A DNA stretch of 64,000 bases, taken from positions 33,803,759-33,867,758 of the forward strand of contig OZ025249.1 in the NCBI GenBank assembly GCA_964019135.1, given 5' to 3'. The position numbers and the translations under genes were made by a program. Numbering within the stretch: the first letter of the stretch is position 1; each line of letters starts with the position of its first letter. This stretch comes from Arenicola marina (taxonomy: Eukaryota; Annelida; Polychaeta; Arenicolidae). Positions 12,117 to 24,831 of the stretch are shown in pieces. The notes below the pieces were generated by a model, which had not been told where the DNA came from, ran no database searches, and saw only the letters and a program-made list of their open reading frames with translations.

Positions 12117-12420
12117 TCATGAGCAAGGCCAAGAGACTCTATTTGGCAGTCTGACCTGGGTGGAGTATAGACAGAATAAATCTTGAACGATTCAAGGACT
12201 GATTCGTACGTGTATTTTGACCTCTTTAGTTTTGGCGGGAAAGAGCTCGATAATCAACTTTAATTATTTTGTTGCCGCGACGCGATTGGTTTATTTTTAA
12301 TCACGAATCTTTATTGACTGAAAGTCAAGGTATATGATATATTTATATACATATATCATAAAACGAGCGTTCTCGAACTCATTTCATGTCATTGGATTAA
12401 GCACGGACCGTTGATGTTAG

Positions 12421-12515
12421 AACCCACGAAATGTATTATCGTACTGAACGTTAGGCGTGAGTAATACGTGAGCTATGTTGAAACAATGGTTCGCCCTTAC
12501 ATGGAAGAAGACCAT
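12421..12515. repeat. Interspersed repeat, partner of 45129-45222
   Basis: The segment acgaaatgtatt...ggcgtgagtaatac...gaaacaatggttcgccct has an inverted relative at 45129-45222 with clear but imperfect identity. No termini or coding capacity identified. The following 12516-13900 region shows only poly-C tracts and CCGGTCG-type C-rich patches, no recognisable gene. Confidence 0.65.
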
Positions 12516-14132
12516 TTGATAGAAGGTGGACGTAAAAATATACTGGCTTGAAAAAAGACCTAAACAAACTTGCGTGTTGAAGTGCAGCCCCTGGGTCCAA
12601 AGAAACTTTCAAGATATAAATCCCAATATATTACGCCATCAAATGTAATACTCGTTAATTTTAGTCGGGAGCAATTAATATTAGAAATATTGGCCATTAT
12701 CCCATATGATTCGTTAAAACATCCAAACATAGTCAGAGGCGATCATTTGAAATTCGTGACGTAAATGTAGGTTTCCCTTTGACGAGCTCACGCGCTGTAC
12801 GCATCAGACCATCAGTCATACTACTTCTTTTGGTGTGTAATTAATTCCGTTACGAAATATCTCCGATTATAACGACATTCCAGATATTATGAATTCAACA
12901 CATCGAACACATATACTGGTTACCTCCTTTCTCAAAAACCCATATTCATCTGAATATGTAAATAAACCATTCACCTGCTTATATTTAGCAATTAAACCGG
13001 ACCTTGCATCTTCGTCACTTGGCGCGAAAATTACGGTATCGGTCGTTCACAGCTGATGCCCGAGCTGATGTTTGAGTTTCGTGACTCAAACGCGCCACGT
13101 ACATTTACACAACTATATCAGCCACACAATTTACACAACCACACAGATTGCTTTAATGTTTACTCTTCTGATGGCATATTACATTAATTTTACGAATTAA
13201 TTTAACCAGAAGCTGGCTTTAATATGTCACCCGCAACTTACCAATATTTGCTGCACTTTTATAGCATAATTTACGGGAACGATGCTCGGTCCATCACTCA
13301 TGTTGCATTCATTCAAAAGTCATAACGGATACATGACGAAATATATAAATTGTAAAAAGGTACATTTTGATGGAATTAATGATTGTAGTAAATGAAAGGC
13401 CAGACAGCTTATAGTTATGCTGATTCAGAAGTAATGACCCCCCCCCCTCCATAATAATAGCATAGAAAATAGCATAGACCTCGTGTTCCAAGGGGAATTA
13501 AACGTTGCCTGAGATGCAAACAGATACGTAAAACATTTGGCGGAAGAAACAATTAAGGGAGCTTTTGGCAACATTTGAACCGAAATCGTTGAACTGTTTA
13601 AGTCGACAGATTTTTAATAACCGTTTTTGAGGAAAGGGTTCCCTTTTCCATATAAAAATCAATGCCATCTGAGGTGGGGACCCCCGGGTCGTAAAATGGT
13701 GCCCCCCCCCCCACCCCATCGCCCGGTCGTCATTTTCACACACCCCGGTCGTAGATTTTCAAACAACAGAGAGCAGCCCCCCCCCCACTCACACGACCCG
13801 GTCGCAATTGTTCAGTGCCCCCTCCCCCACCCCCTTTTCAAATCGTTCGGATACATGTAAATGTAGACACAGATATCAGCTGAAAATGAAAAACTATTTA
13901 ATCACTTTACGGTACATTAACTGACTAATAAAAAGTAGGGGGAGGCATCTTTCATTGTCTTTGGTTTGATTCGAAGATCTTGCGACCCCGTGAATACCCC
14001 CCTCCGCCCCTCCCCCCCTCCCCCCTCCGCCCCTTCGCAGCTTCGGGAGAATGGAACTTCCAACCTTATTACAATGAAATTATTGGTCTGACAAGGTCTG
14101 GGCGTTTTCTATATCTGTGTCAACAGCAATCG

Positions 14133-14790
14133 TCAGAGACCGCTCTGGGCGCTGGAGTAGGACTCCGGTCGCGTACCATGGCTCCGTGCGCTGGATGGAC
14201 TATGGTTCCGGTCGCAGGCTATCGCTTTGCGCGCCGGGCTATGGTTCCGGGCGCTAGAATATGGTTCCGGACGCGAGCTATTGCTCGGGGCGCTGGACTA
14301 TGGTTCCGGTCGCGAACTATGGCTCAGTGCGCTAGACTGTGGCTCAGTGCGCTAGACTATGGCTCCAGGAGCGGGCTATGACTCAGTGCGCCAGCCTATG
14401 GCTCAGTGCGCCAGACTATGGCTCAGTGCGCTAGACTATGACTCAGTGCTCTAGACTATGGCTCAGTGCGCTAGACTATGGCTCAGTGCGCTAGACTATG
14501 GCTCAGTGCGCTAGACTATGGCTCCAGGAGCGGGCTATGACTCAGTGCGCCAGCCTATGGCTCAGTGCGCCAGACTATGGCTCAGTGCGCTAGATTATGA
14601 CTCAGTGCTCTAGACTATGGCTCAGTGCGCTAGACTATGGCTCAGTGCGCTAGACTATGGCTCAGTGCGCTAGACTATGGCTCCAGGAGCGGGCTATGAC
14701 TCCGGTCGGGAGCTATGGCTCCGGTCTATGACTCTGGGCGCGGGTTCGGGCTATGGCTCTGGGTGCTGGACTATGGCTCTGAGTGCCGTT
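14133..14790. repeat. 20-bp minisatellite with a 159-bp higher-order period
   Basis: The monomer is about gctagactatggctcagtgc. The distinctive variant ggctccaggagcgggctatg recurs at 14361, 14520 and 14679, giving a 159-bp higher-order unit of eight monomers. The left edge (14133-14340) and right edge (14700-14790) are more diverged (tccggtcg, tctgggcgc variants). Stretches stay open in plus frames only because the repeat is stop-poor; I do not regard these as genes. Confidence 0.9.
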
Positions 14791-14827
14791 CCATTGCTCC
14801 GTACGTGCGCTGCGCCAAAATCAAGGC

Positions 14828-14990
14828 GTCGGGAAGCCAAAACGCTAAGGCGAGAAAACGTGAGGGCGATATCGCAAGAAAGCGAAAATGCGAGGGCGAG
14901 ATCAATCTCGCGTTCTTGCCTTTGTCTTCTCAACCTCGCGTTCGCGTGTGCGCCTTGTTGCGTTCTCGCGTCTTTTGGTGGCAGGCGAGA
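14828..14990. repeat. Imperfect inverted repeat (foldback-like)
   Basis: The left side (ccaaaacgctaaggcgagaa, gcaagaaagcg) is loosely mirrored by the right side (cgcgttcttgcc, gcgttctcgcgtcttttggtgg) around a cgagatcaatctcg centre. Possible hairpin or decayed palindromic element; low support. Confidence 0.35.
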
Positions 14991-15883
14991 ATGCTACATA
15001 GGGGAGCAGGGGGTGGGGTGGGGTCCACCCCCCCTCCCCCGCCCACCTTTTGAAGAAGAATGCTGTTTTTTAGTGCACAATTTTAGACTTCATCCCATAT
15101 ATCGGTCTTTCTTCTCTTTGATGAAGAATGCTGTTTTTCAATTGACAAAGTAATTATGGGATTAGAAGCCTCACCTAAGTGCGCGCCCGGTGACGGTGGG
15201 TTGTGAGACTAGCACACTGCATCAGTCTGCCAGCAGAGGGAGCTCGTTCCTCACACTAGCGTAAGCGGAACGCCCTCTGTGGGAAGATCGACACTGCATA
15301 AGAATGATAAATAAAGAAAACGGAATTTAATCTAATAGTAGGCCTACTTTGGCCACCAAGTCTCCTTTTCCCTCCTTTTCCTCATCGTCATCCTCATATC
15401 TCCTCCTTGTAGCTCATGTCATACTCGTAGCTTCTAGTCGTTACTCCTCCTAGCATGAAGACCGGGTTGAGCTCTCAGACTGGTTTAACACCAACCCGGC
15501 GGGTTGCCTTGGTTGTTGTTGATATCCGCGTTTAATTGTGACCTATATACGTAGGTATATGGTGTAACCGGGTTTTTCGTGTCAACTGCAGCCGTTGACG
15601 TAGAAGAACGACATGTAACCGAGTTATCTATATGATAAACAAGATAGTCAATGGCCGAATCGCACGTTGGACTTTTTTTGGCATGCATTGACCCGCTCTA
15701 ATGACGCCGGCGCTTGGTTTATTCTCCTCTGTTTGCCAGGAATATATAATTAAATAATGATAAAATATATCAGCTGTCTGACATCATTGAGCGTTCAGAG
15801 ATCTCCCCAGCTCCGGCCCCTCAGCCAAAATTTAATAACTGCATGTTACCCTAAGATCGACAAGGGTACGTACTCAATAATCG

Positions 15884-16075
15884 TAATTGATTACATTCTT
15901 TCAAGTAATCGATTAATTACATAAATCGATCAGTAATCATGATTGTAATCATAATTACTTCAAATGTAACCGTAATCGTTTACTTCCATATTTCTTGTAA
16001 TCGTAATCGCAATCATGACATTTTGAGAATTAATAGTTACATTGCCAATGCAATTTCCAAGTAATCGATTACATT
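15884..16075. repeat. AT-rich cluster of GTAATCGATTAC-like palindromes
   Basis: Many copies of gtaatcgatta/taatcgtaat motifs in both orientations, 330 to 520 bases upstream of the DHCR24 start codon. It could be a degenerate palindromic repeat or bind homeodomain/Cut-like factors; neither can be decided here. Confidence 0.5.
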
Positions 16076-16402
16076 TATAATGCACACTACATATGTGTGT
16101 ACGCTGATGCCGTAGGGAAGGAAACGATAAGTGCCAAAAAGGCCAACGAAATAGGGAAATATGGCATACCCCATAGAAACACAAATGAGATTCAACTCCG
16201 CCATTTGACTTAACGCGTCCGCCGTTGGCTGAACCTTGACCCTTGGCACACATATTAAATATCCATGGTTCGGGTAAGTGGCCCCAGAAACGTAGGCGAA
16301 CCACTGGTCGTCCAGAACACTTGTCCGGTTTGGCACCGCCCAACCCGCACACGAACCTGCAGGAATCTCAGAAAGCCGGCAGCTGCAACATTTCTAGCAA
16401 AC

Positions 16403-19400
16403 ATGGAATTACTTGCCCTGGGGTACCTTGCGGTACCGACAGTTTTGGCGTTTTCTTGGTACAAGTATCATGGCTTGGAGTACATTCTCCTGAATTACCG
16501 GTGGATGTTTGTATGTCTCTTTCTCATGCCGCTTTCTCTCGTGTATGATGTTGGAATGTTAATTCGAAGCTGGATAATCTTCAAAAGAAGCAGTGCACCT
16601 CACAAACATGCAGAGAAAGTCAAGCAAGTCCAGAGTCAGGTATGAGTTCTGTTATTGTTAAGGCTGTTAAAAATAAGTTGGGGGAATGGTCCAATTTGTG
16701 TGGGGTACATAAATTATTAAGAACAAAAAAAATTAGATTCAGCATATTGTGGACTTCGGCTTAAATGTCTGCCTATTTTAGGGCATCTAGGGCTAGAAGG
16801 GATGCTGCTGTATTTGTCCTTACGTCTGTCAAACTATGACTTAAGCTTCAATATTGGTGCATGTAATTAGCTTATATTATATAATTCAATTATGATTATA
16901 TATACAGTGTAGAGGTGGAGAGTGAACAGGGCTAGATATATATCTTGTTATATTTTACAGATTAAATTTTATAAATAAAAAATGACTGTAAAATTAGTCA
17001 CTTGTAAGCTTAGTATAATTAAAAGGTTTTTATTTATTTGCAGAAAATTTGTATCAATGTTTATATAAAATTCTAATTTCAGGTTAGAGAATGGAATGAC
17101 AGTGGATGCCAAACCAAAATGTGTACTGCACGCCCTGGTTGGATGGCTGTTAGCTTTCGTGTGGGAAAATATAAGAAGACGTTACGTAATATTGAAGTAA
17201 ACCTGATTGACATCTTGGAGGTAGATACCGAGAGACGGATTGTAAAGGTGGAACCTTTGGCAACCATGGGCCAAGTGACATCAATTTTGAACCCTTTAGG
17301 ATGGACACTACCTGTAGTGCCAGAACTTGATGACTTGACAGTGGGTAAGTATCATACCTAAAGTAAAGCTCTTTCCGTTTAGTCAGTCATCATTATTTAT
17401 CATATAACTGTTTGTCATACTTGACAATAACATGATTTAGGGTCAGATACTTATCACAGTTTCTGGAATAAGAGTTCTAGCTGTTTATCCGCTGGATGCT
17501 TTCCAAGATTATGGACAAAATACTTTAGAATACCCTTACATGCTGAATTTCTTTTATCTTATATAATCATGTTTTTTAAAGTCAAGTAAGTGATGGATAG
17601 CTATGTACTGGTCAATATGTCTTAAATTATTGACTTTCCCAACATGTAACAATAAAATATATATCATATGCTAAGTAAATATTGTCCTTTATCTTTTCTG
17701 ATGAAAGGTCTTATTACTTTGGTTCTAGATTACATTATAAGTTTAAAAGATCCAAATCATAAGATCATTGAACATAAACATCTATTATATTGTAAAAATA
17801 TCAGTATATATAGTCCCTGATAAGATACAGACCATATTTCAGTTAAAAAGGCTTAACCCATATCCTGGATAGTGTACAATTGAATGTCTGCCTATTCTAT
17901 GGTATATTCATCTGTAATTGATATTGATCTGTATGTGATAATCTGCAGAAGTCAGAAAAAGAATTAGCATATCATATACACAATAGACACAAAAAAGAGT
18001 AATAACATTTGGTGGGGAGTGAAGCATGCTATAGCAAAGAGCCTTAAAGTTCAGGATTTCTGTTTTGAGTGTGAGTTTCATTGAACTCACTTTCCTAACC
18101 CTGCACTCCTCCCCCTCTGGGGTTTTGGTAGTATTGATTGGTGGATAAGGTAATATAATAATTTCGTTTTCAAAAGTTAAAGAATAATCCAGTCTGATTT
18201 GTAGTATATTTACGAGAATCAATGTATAAATGCCCAGTGGAGGTATCAGTTAATGGATAGGTTTTTAGACAATGATTGTTTGATGAAGTTTGAGGTATTA
18301 TATATTTGCTTGGTTTTGATTTTCATAAAAAAGTTTGCTTAATTGGTAGATTTGTGCTATTTCAGGGATTTCTTTCAGTGACATGACATTGCTTTTTTGG
18401 TATGTGTGCACTTCACTGATTGCATGGCAATGAATGGCTATGCCCGTGGTATATTCTGCTAAGTGCAACATATTAACAATGAGAAGCAGATAACAAACAT
18501 CAAGTGCTTTGATCAGCCCTGCTGGTGGTCTTCTTAGTGCAAGACTTTAGGAACTGTCTTCCAACTGCTATGCAGCCAGCATTTATTACTTTCAATTAAT
18601 GTATTGAAGAAAAAAGGTTATCTAAATGGTGGATAAAGCAGAATCCACATATATATGTATAGCATGACATATTTAGAGAGATTATTATCTCATATTCTTA
18701 TTATCAATCAGCATGTAGATTTCCGCTTGGGACTATTATACCCTGGTATATCGATACTTTAAACTTCATTAATCTGGGATATAACAGTAAATATGATTGA
18801 TATTTGAAGAGATTAAAAGTTTCTGATGAAATCACTACTATAGGTACAATGAAAATAACCTCTAATGCATTCTGCATGCTTCAAGATGGTGATCTATGAA
18901 TTTAAAGCCCTTGATTGTTTGGCCTTTCCATGATATTCAGGATATGTAATTGAAGGCATAATATGTTGTGTTGTTCTTGTCATAAAAAGAGACCATTGTA
19001 TCTTAGAAATAACATAAAAACCTGCATAAAGTGACTGGTTTCTGACCCAAGAAACTTTAATTGGGTTCAAATCAAAGTTTCTAACCTTTATATTGCAGCT
19101 GTACGTAAATTCACCATAATAATTTCTGTCATGTTAAGGACAAGTTCATGACATGGTTTATGCCTTTTGACAGGTGGCCTTGTAATGGGTGTTGGGATTG
19201 AAACCTCTTCACACAAATATGGTCTGATGCAGCATGTGTGTGTAGGATTTGAACTGGTCCTGGCAGATGGAAGCCATGTGCATTGCTCCAAGGTATATTC
19301 TCATGTGTTGTATATTTGTACATATATTATATACTTATGTACAACTGTTGGGTAACTATACATATCTTATATCAATATACATTTTATAATCAGTTAATAA

Positions 19401-22400
19401 TTAATAAAGCACTTTTCTTTTTATTTCTATGCATTGTTTTCTGTAAACGTTATGCTTGAGGTTTGATAAATACTTTGTTCTATTTGAGTTTGATATATTT
19501 AAACCGCCATGATCGAATCATGTCCTATTAACCTGTTCCGGTTAATCACATTTTAGGAGGAGAACCCGGACCTGTTCTACGCATGTCCCTGGTCGCATGG
19601 AACCCTGGGCTTCCTGGTGGCGGCAGAGATTAGTATCATTCCCGCCAAGAAGTACGTCAAGCTGCAGTACCAACCGGTGTACAAGTTTGATGACGTCGTC
19701 ACCGAATTTACAAAGGCCTCCACGAGCGATCGCCCGAGCGACTTCGTCGAGGGTTTGATGTACTCCGAGAACGAGGCTGTCATAATGAGAGGAACGCTCA
19801 CTGACGAGGCTGAAGCGGACAAAGTAAGTAGTCGCTACTACGCGTAGGATCTTCATGGGTTGCCAGAGGTCATTGAATAATTTCTTGTATGTTAATGGGC
19901 ACCATGCAACGAGCGATGCCAGGTCAGTTTGGGCGGGGAAGGTAGCATATAAATTCCTAGTTTGAATGAAGCAAAATGGCCTTTGCTCCCTGGTTATCAC
20001 TGTCAGACGTCAGTATGTCGGAATATAACTTGCACCCGAGGTCAATTTAGGTAGTTTCTGAGAATAACCCTGGAGGGGCATAGTGGCAGATATTAATACT
20101 GACAGCACCAGGGACGATTAAAAAGGGTGTCCATGCAACCCACATGTAACCGGACTGATTGACTGTCTCAACCTATCACAGCAAATGGGTATCATAAAAT
20201 CCATAAAGAATGATTCCAATTCCATTACTAATTTTTATAGGGATGTGCTGTTGGTTAACACTCTGAAATCAGCTTAGGGGTAGTTCTAACGTTTAGTTTA
20301 CTTATTTCAACCTACGATTGTCTTGTACTTGTAGGTTAACTCTATCGGTTACTACTACAAGCCGTGGTTTTTCAAGCACGTGGAGTCCTACTTGCTGAAG
20401 GGTAAGAGTGGCGTTGAGTACATACCACTTCGCCACTACTACCACCGACACACGCGCAGCATCTTCTGGCAAATGCAGGTAGGACGTCTTCTTTTCACTG
20501 GGATTTCTTTCAGCTTCTTGAGGGGATCACCCCGTGGCCTAGTAGGTAGCGCGTTCATCTATTGCCGAGTGTGCAAAAAAGATCAAGAGAACATTATCCT
20601 ACACAAACAGATATTTGCACAGGTGGGATTCCAACCCCGCACTGAGCGCTTGGGCTGGCCTAGGTAGCTAAGTACCTAAGTGCTCAGTGCTCAGTCCTTT
20701 GTGCAGGATAATGTTCTCTTGATCTTTTTTCGCAAAAAGTAGGCGGAGACTTCCGAAGGCATGGATCCTCTCTTCTTTGACCCTTCCCATTGTCTTGATC
20801 TGACATACGCAGGTTAAAGCATTCTACATAAAATCAATCAGTCCATCAGTTTCATCAAATGGAAAAGTAGTTTTTTTGTACGACAAGAGTGTGTCAACCC
20901 AATGGGGGTCCAGGTTCGTCAATGTTGGCGACTCGTTTATCACGTATCAAAGTAGTTTTTACATGTGCTATTTATTATTATGATGACTCACACAACCGTT
21001 CGTAATGTAATGAATACATTTAAAGTGGAACCTCCGCACTCCGGACCCAAGGCTACTTTCTGAAAGCCCCCGAATCATTCATAAATATATATACAGTATA
21101 TGAAATGTTGTACATCTTGTATAACCGTCTAAACCGGCAAAATTCCGGTAACAGCACGCAACAAGATTCCATAGGGGTTATACTATAGTACAATTGCACC
21201 GTTCTAAGATGTATTTAGCCAGTGACCTACTGATTCGTTATTCTGTGTTGTTCAGTGCCAAGACACATCTTGATAACTGTTCATAGCTACTTGACCACTG
21301 ACCTCGCATCCCTTGCTAAGGACACACGCTAATAATAGTGATAGGGTGTTATGCCTCAGAGAGGCTCGTCACTGGCTTAGACACTGGAGTAGAACAGAGG
21401 CTTCTGACGTGGATCAAAGTACATACTCTCAGAGCTGATTAAGTAGCTGACCTTGATTTGATGACAGAGTAACCTGTGGGAAGGGAAATTGCCAAATATA
21501 AGTATTCTGATCACCCCACTACAAATAAAAAATATACATTGAGTACAGCAAGAACGTGGCGTATTACGCAGCGCTAGCATACATAAAAAATATCGGACAA
21601 ATTCGTGGAAGATTACAATATATTTATGGTCCTTTTCGGGCATTTCGAACACCTTTACTTTTATTTGTCAAATTGAATTTGTCATCATGTTTTGGCCCAT
21701 AAGATTTTACGGTGGCGTTTGGTTTCATACATAAAATCGGCATGAACAGTAGTACGTCATCAATAAGAAAATACAATACACGTTAACATTTACTTTCACG
21801 GACAATGTAATCATCAACAGCATTTAATGATACAGCCACTCATTTCATTGCCCCCTGCGTAAATTAAATTCCTCAAAATTAAAGGGGGCCAGCTCGATAG
21901 CTCTGTGGGTTAGAGCCCTCGCCTTGCATGCTTTGGCCACCTGAGAGCCTAACTGCACGTGGATCCGATGGTTAGCGCCCCGCTGTGACCATGTCTGTGT
22001 GGTCGCAAGATAAAGATCCCGCGTCCGTTTTCGCAAAGAGTAGAGTGTTACCCCCGGGGACATGGCTCCACTCTCTCGTCCATCTCCCATTAAGTCGATA
22101 TAACCAAAAGCGGTTAAAGCGTCTTGAATATACAACCAACCAACCGAAAATTATATAATATTCCCGAGCAAGATATGGTAAAGCTTTATTTTGGCAAGGG
22201 CTCCTGAAACAGTCGGCATTTATCAGACAATTTTGTACTCTTAACCAATATGAATTGTGTATTATTTATACACAAATGGCAAATTACCTCTCTTTTTTTA
22301 AAGAGATATATCACTACTTAGGAACAAGTTATTTAAAAGAATACGCTACCGTCGCGGGAAATTATGTTTTGCAAAATGTAGTCTATATATGTATGTTTAA

Positions 22401-24714
22401 CTTACAGGACATTATTCCATTCGGTAACAACCCAGTCTTTCGAGGCCTTTTCGGCTGGATGGTTCCGCCGAAGATTTCGTTGTTGAAGTTGACTCAAGGC
22501 GAAACCATTAAGAGGATGTACGAGAAACACCAAATCATTCAAGACATGTTGATTCCCATAAAGGATATGGGAGCCTCCCTCAAGTGTTTTCACGAGGAGC
22601 TAAAGGTGAGACATGCTATGTGGCTTTTTGATGAAAGGGGAGTATGTAACTCCTGAAGATCGACCTCCATGGCGGTAAATTATGTCTGTGATCAATGGTA
22701 TATAACCCATCTTTGCCAGTTTAATCTTAACACTCATACGGTTGATATACACCAATAGTCACGTGAGCAGATTAGACGGTGCCTTCTCTTGTCATTATGC
22801 GTCATTGTTTTCATCATTGCCTACAATAGGATTTTATTTTGTGCCCAAATATGTGGTTGCTATCCGCTCGTCTATGTAAGACGATAGATTTGTAGCTTAG
22901 TTATTATGTGCAACCACAGTTGTAGTAAATATAGGACTCAATTCCCGGCCTTGACGCGATAAGATCAGAATAATCTTTTGGGCCCACGCGCGCAAGCAGA
23001 CGGTTTTTTATGGTGATCATGGTTTGGGGTCACTAAAGTAGAACGCCACTGTCTTTCACCCCTAAGAGAGGCTAACAACTAGCGCATCTACAGTGTGACG
23101 TGTCTGATGGGTAGAAAGTGGTGTGGGTTTTAGTATGCATGATGCATAACGATCCTCTCAGTTCACCAGGTCAGTCGGTGCAACACAAAGGACAGAATTC
23201 GTGCTTAGTTGCATGGAAACGAGAACCTTTTTGTTATCATGCATGTTCGCATCCTCTGTGTAACTGTGGTTTGTCGCTCTTGCATGCAAGTACATGGAAT
23301 GAGTTTTATTAATTAATTGTACATTAATTAGAATGGTTTGGGTAGCTCTTAGCCCTCTGAGGCACGAGGATAAAAAAAGAGACACCATACCTGGAGGATT
23401 ATAAAGGCTGCAACGTTACCAATATAGGTTCCCCCTTTTTAATTAAGAACAGGCTTAATTTGTAATCGAGAGTGTCGTTACCACATGTCGGGTTGTGTTG
23501 ATTAATCCAAGGTGTAACCGAAACATAGAAATGGAGATATCTTATCTGCTCATGGACGTGAGCTTATCCTTAAAAAAAGTGTTTAATTAATGAGAACAGA
23601 TGTAGGCGCCAATGGCTTAAGTTATTAATACCAGGGACATTTCATTATTTTTATAATTTTCATCATGTACGTGGTCCTTGGTGTGACGTAGTCCCGGGGT
23701 CGTAGTCCAATGCACTGATTGGTTCATTGCTGAGTAGGGTGGATGACGGCGGAGAGCTTGTCATCTCTAATCCAGTCGTTTGGCTAGCTTGCATACAAGG
23801 ACGTACGGTGTGCGTTTATGTGTCCAATTCCGGTGGAAGGATAAGTCCTTAATGCTAATGCAGCATTAAGATTCCTAGTCTTTCGCTGGCACGACATAGT
23901 GCCGCTACTAAATGTGCCGCTAATCCTCAATGAAATCAAGGCAAAGATTCAACGCATTGCAATACCTCTCAATGTACCTTTACGTAAACATGAATTTAGG
24001 TTACTATGACATAAAGGTTATATATCCATTCCTAATCTTCTTCCAGCTGTACCCTTTGTGGCTGTGCCCCTTCAAGCTGTTTAACAACCCGGGATTCATC
24101 CACCCCAAGAATGGAGCTGACGAAATGTTTGTGGACATCGGAGCGTACGGAGCGCCCAAGGTGGAGGCTTATGATGCCATAACTACCACCAGAGCCCTGG
24201 AGAAGTTTGTGTCGGAGCACAATGGGTAATTATTTCCTGATATCATATGGTTCTCGGAAAAGGATTCAATACCGTCATATGATACCTTACGTAATCAATG
24301 ATGTAAAGTAATTAAAGCAGTGAAGTTTACAGAGTCTCTTCCATAAAACTGCATACCATCTACCCGTACATTTCTTTGACCATGTTTTAATTAATCTACA
24401 GTGTGTTGTTTTTATACATACACATGTCCAAATTAACTTGACGGCAATCTAGGCAAACAATTAAGTAGCAAAGCGGTCAAATTTAAAACGTCACGTACAT
24501 ATCCATCGGGTTCTCTCAATTGTCGGATATCCATTTTGTTCACTTTCCTGCCGTACCCAGGTTTCAGATGCTGTACGCGGACTCGTTCCTTACCCGAGAG
24601 GAGTTCCGTCGTATGTTCGACCACGATCTCTACGATCGCATGAGGAAGAAGCTGGCGTGCGAGAAGGCCTTCCCAGAGATCTACGACAAGGTCAACAGGA
24701 AGGCGAGATCGTAG
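16403..24714 (+). CDS. DHCR24: Delta(24)-sterol reductase (seladin-1)
   Basis: Eight exons: 16403-16639, 17083-17344, 19174-19292, 19557-19823, 20335-20478, 22408-22605, 24047-24225, 24561-24714. They give 519 aa with every junction in phase; the human protein is 516 aa. It reduces the C24 double bond of sterol side chains (desmosterol to cholesterol) using FAD and NADPH in the ER membrane. Features: N-terminal membrane segment ([20 protein letters not shown], ~34-53), FAD-binding PCMH region ~80-230 with [25 protein letters not shown] and [10 protein letters not shown] then [13 protein letters not shown], and the family block [17 protein letters not shown]. The C-terminus is [13 protein letters not shown]. 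The start was chosen at MELLALGYL because similarity begins there and the context is aacATGg; an upstream in-frame ATG at 16265 adds unrelated residues. It looks functional. Confidence 0.97.
20521..20745. mobile_element. Inverted pair of SINE-like fragments (family C)
   Basis: Arms at 20573-20607 and 20698-20733 are almost perfectly complementary (aaaaaagatcaagagaacat and its reverse complement). Outside the left arm is a plus-strand tRNA-like box A (GTGGCCTAGTAGGTAGCGCG). Between the arms, on the minus strand, is a box-B-like GGTTGGAATCC. Best read as two opposite SINE copies sharing a tail. It begins about 40 bases after the DHCR24 exon-5 donor (20478), in the intron. Confidence 0.65.
21884..22146 (+). 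mobile_element. tRNA-derived SINE (family B), full length
   Basis: Plus-strand head GATAGCTCTGTGGGTTAGAGC (box A like), a degraded box B (GTGGATCCGATGG), the shared body tgtgtggtcgcaagataaag, and an aaccaaccaacc tail. A short direct repeat aaaatta flanks it (about 21875 and 22147). It lies in the DHCR24 intron before exon 6. Confidence 0.8.
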
Positions 24715-24777
24715 GAATCGCTTACCCTCCGCGACGGACATTTCACAAATTCTACAACTGGGAGACGGCGCGGCTAC

Positions 24778-24831
24778 AAAGAAACTTTCTCAGAGATCTG
24801 CGAAAATATCAACAGGAACACCAGGTCATAG
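24778..24831 (+). pseudogene. Diverged duplicate of the DHCR24 C-terminal tail in its 3' UTR
   Basis: Read in frame, this stretch gives ETFSEICENINRNTRS and a stop. The real tail is [16 protein letters not shown] and a stop, 63 bases upstream. Nucleotides are also alike (cagagatct, aacagga). It lies beyond the true stop, so it is probably not translated: a relic of partial exon duplication. Confidence 0.6.

Larger units (their letters stand above)
10752..12249. mobile_element. MITE (family M1) expanded by a nested SINE array
   Basis: Terminal inverted repeats are excellent: cgagctctttcccgccaaaac at 10752 and gttttggcgggaaagagctcg ending at 12249. The outer parts align with the 341-bp copy at 7673-8013. 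The extra length comes from a SINE insertion and later tandem duplication of the SINE/MITE junction in the middle. Confidence 0.85.

Noticed and set aside
16265-16402. N-terminal extension of DHCR24 from an upstream in-frame ATG
   Set aside because: The extra residues show no similarity to the family, whereas MELLALGYL aligns with the usual start and has good context.
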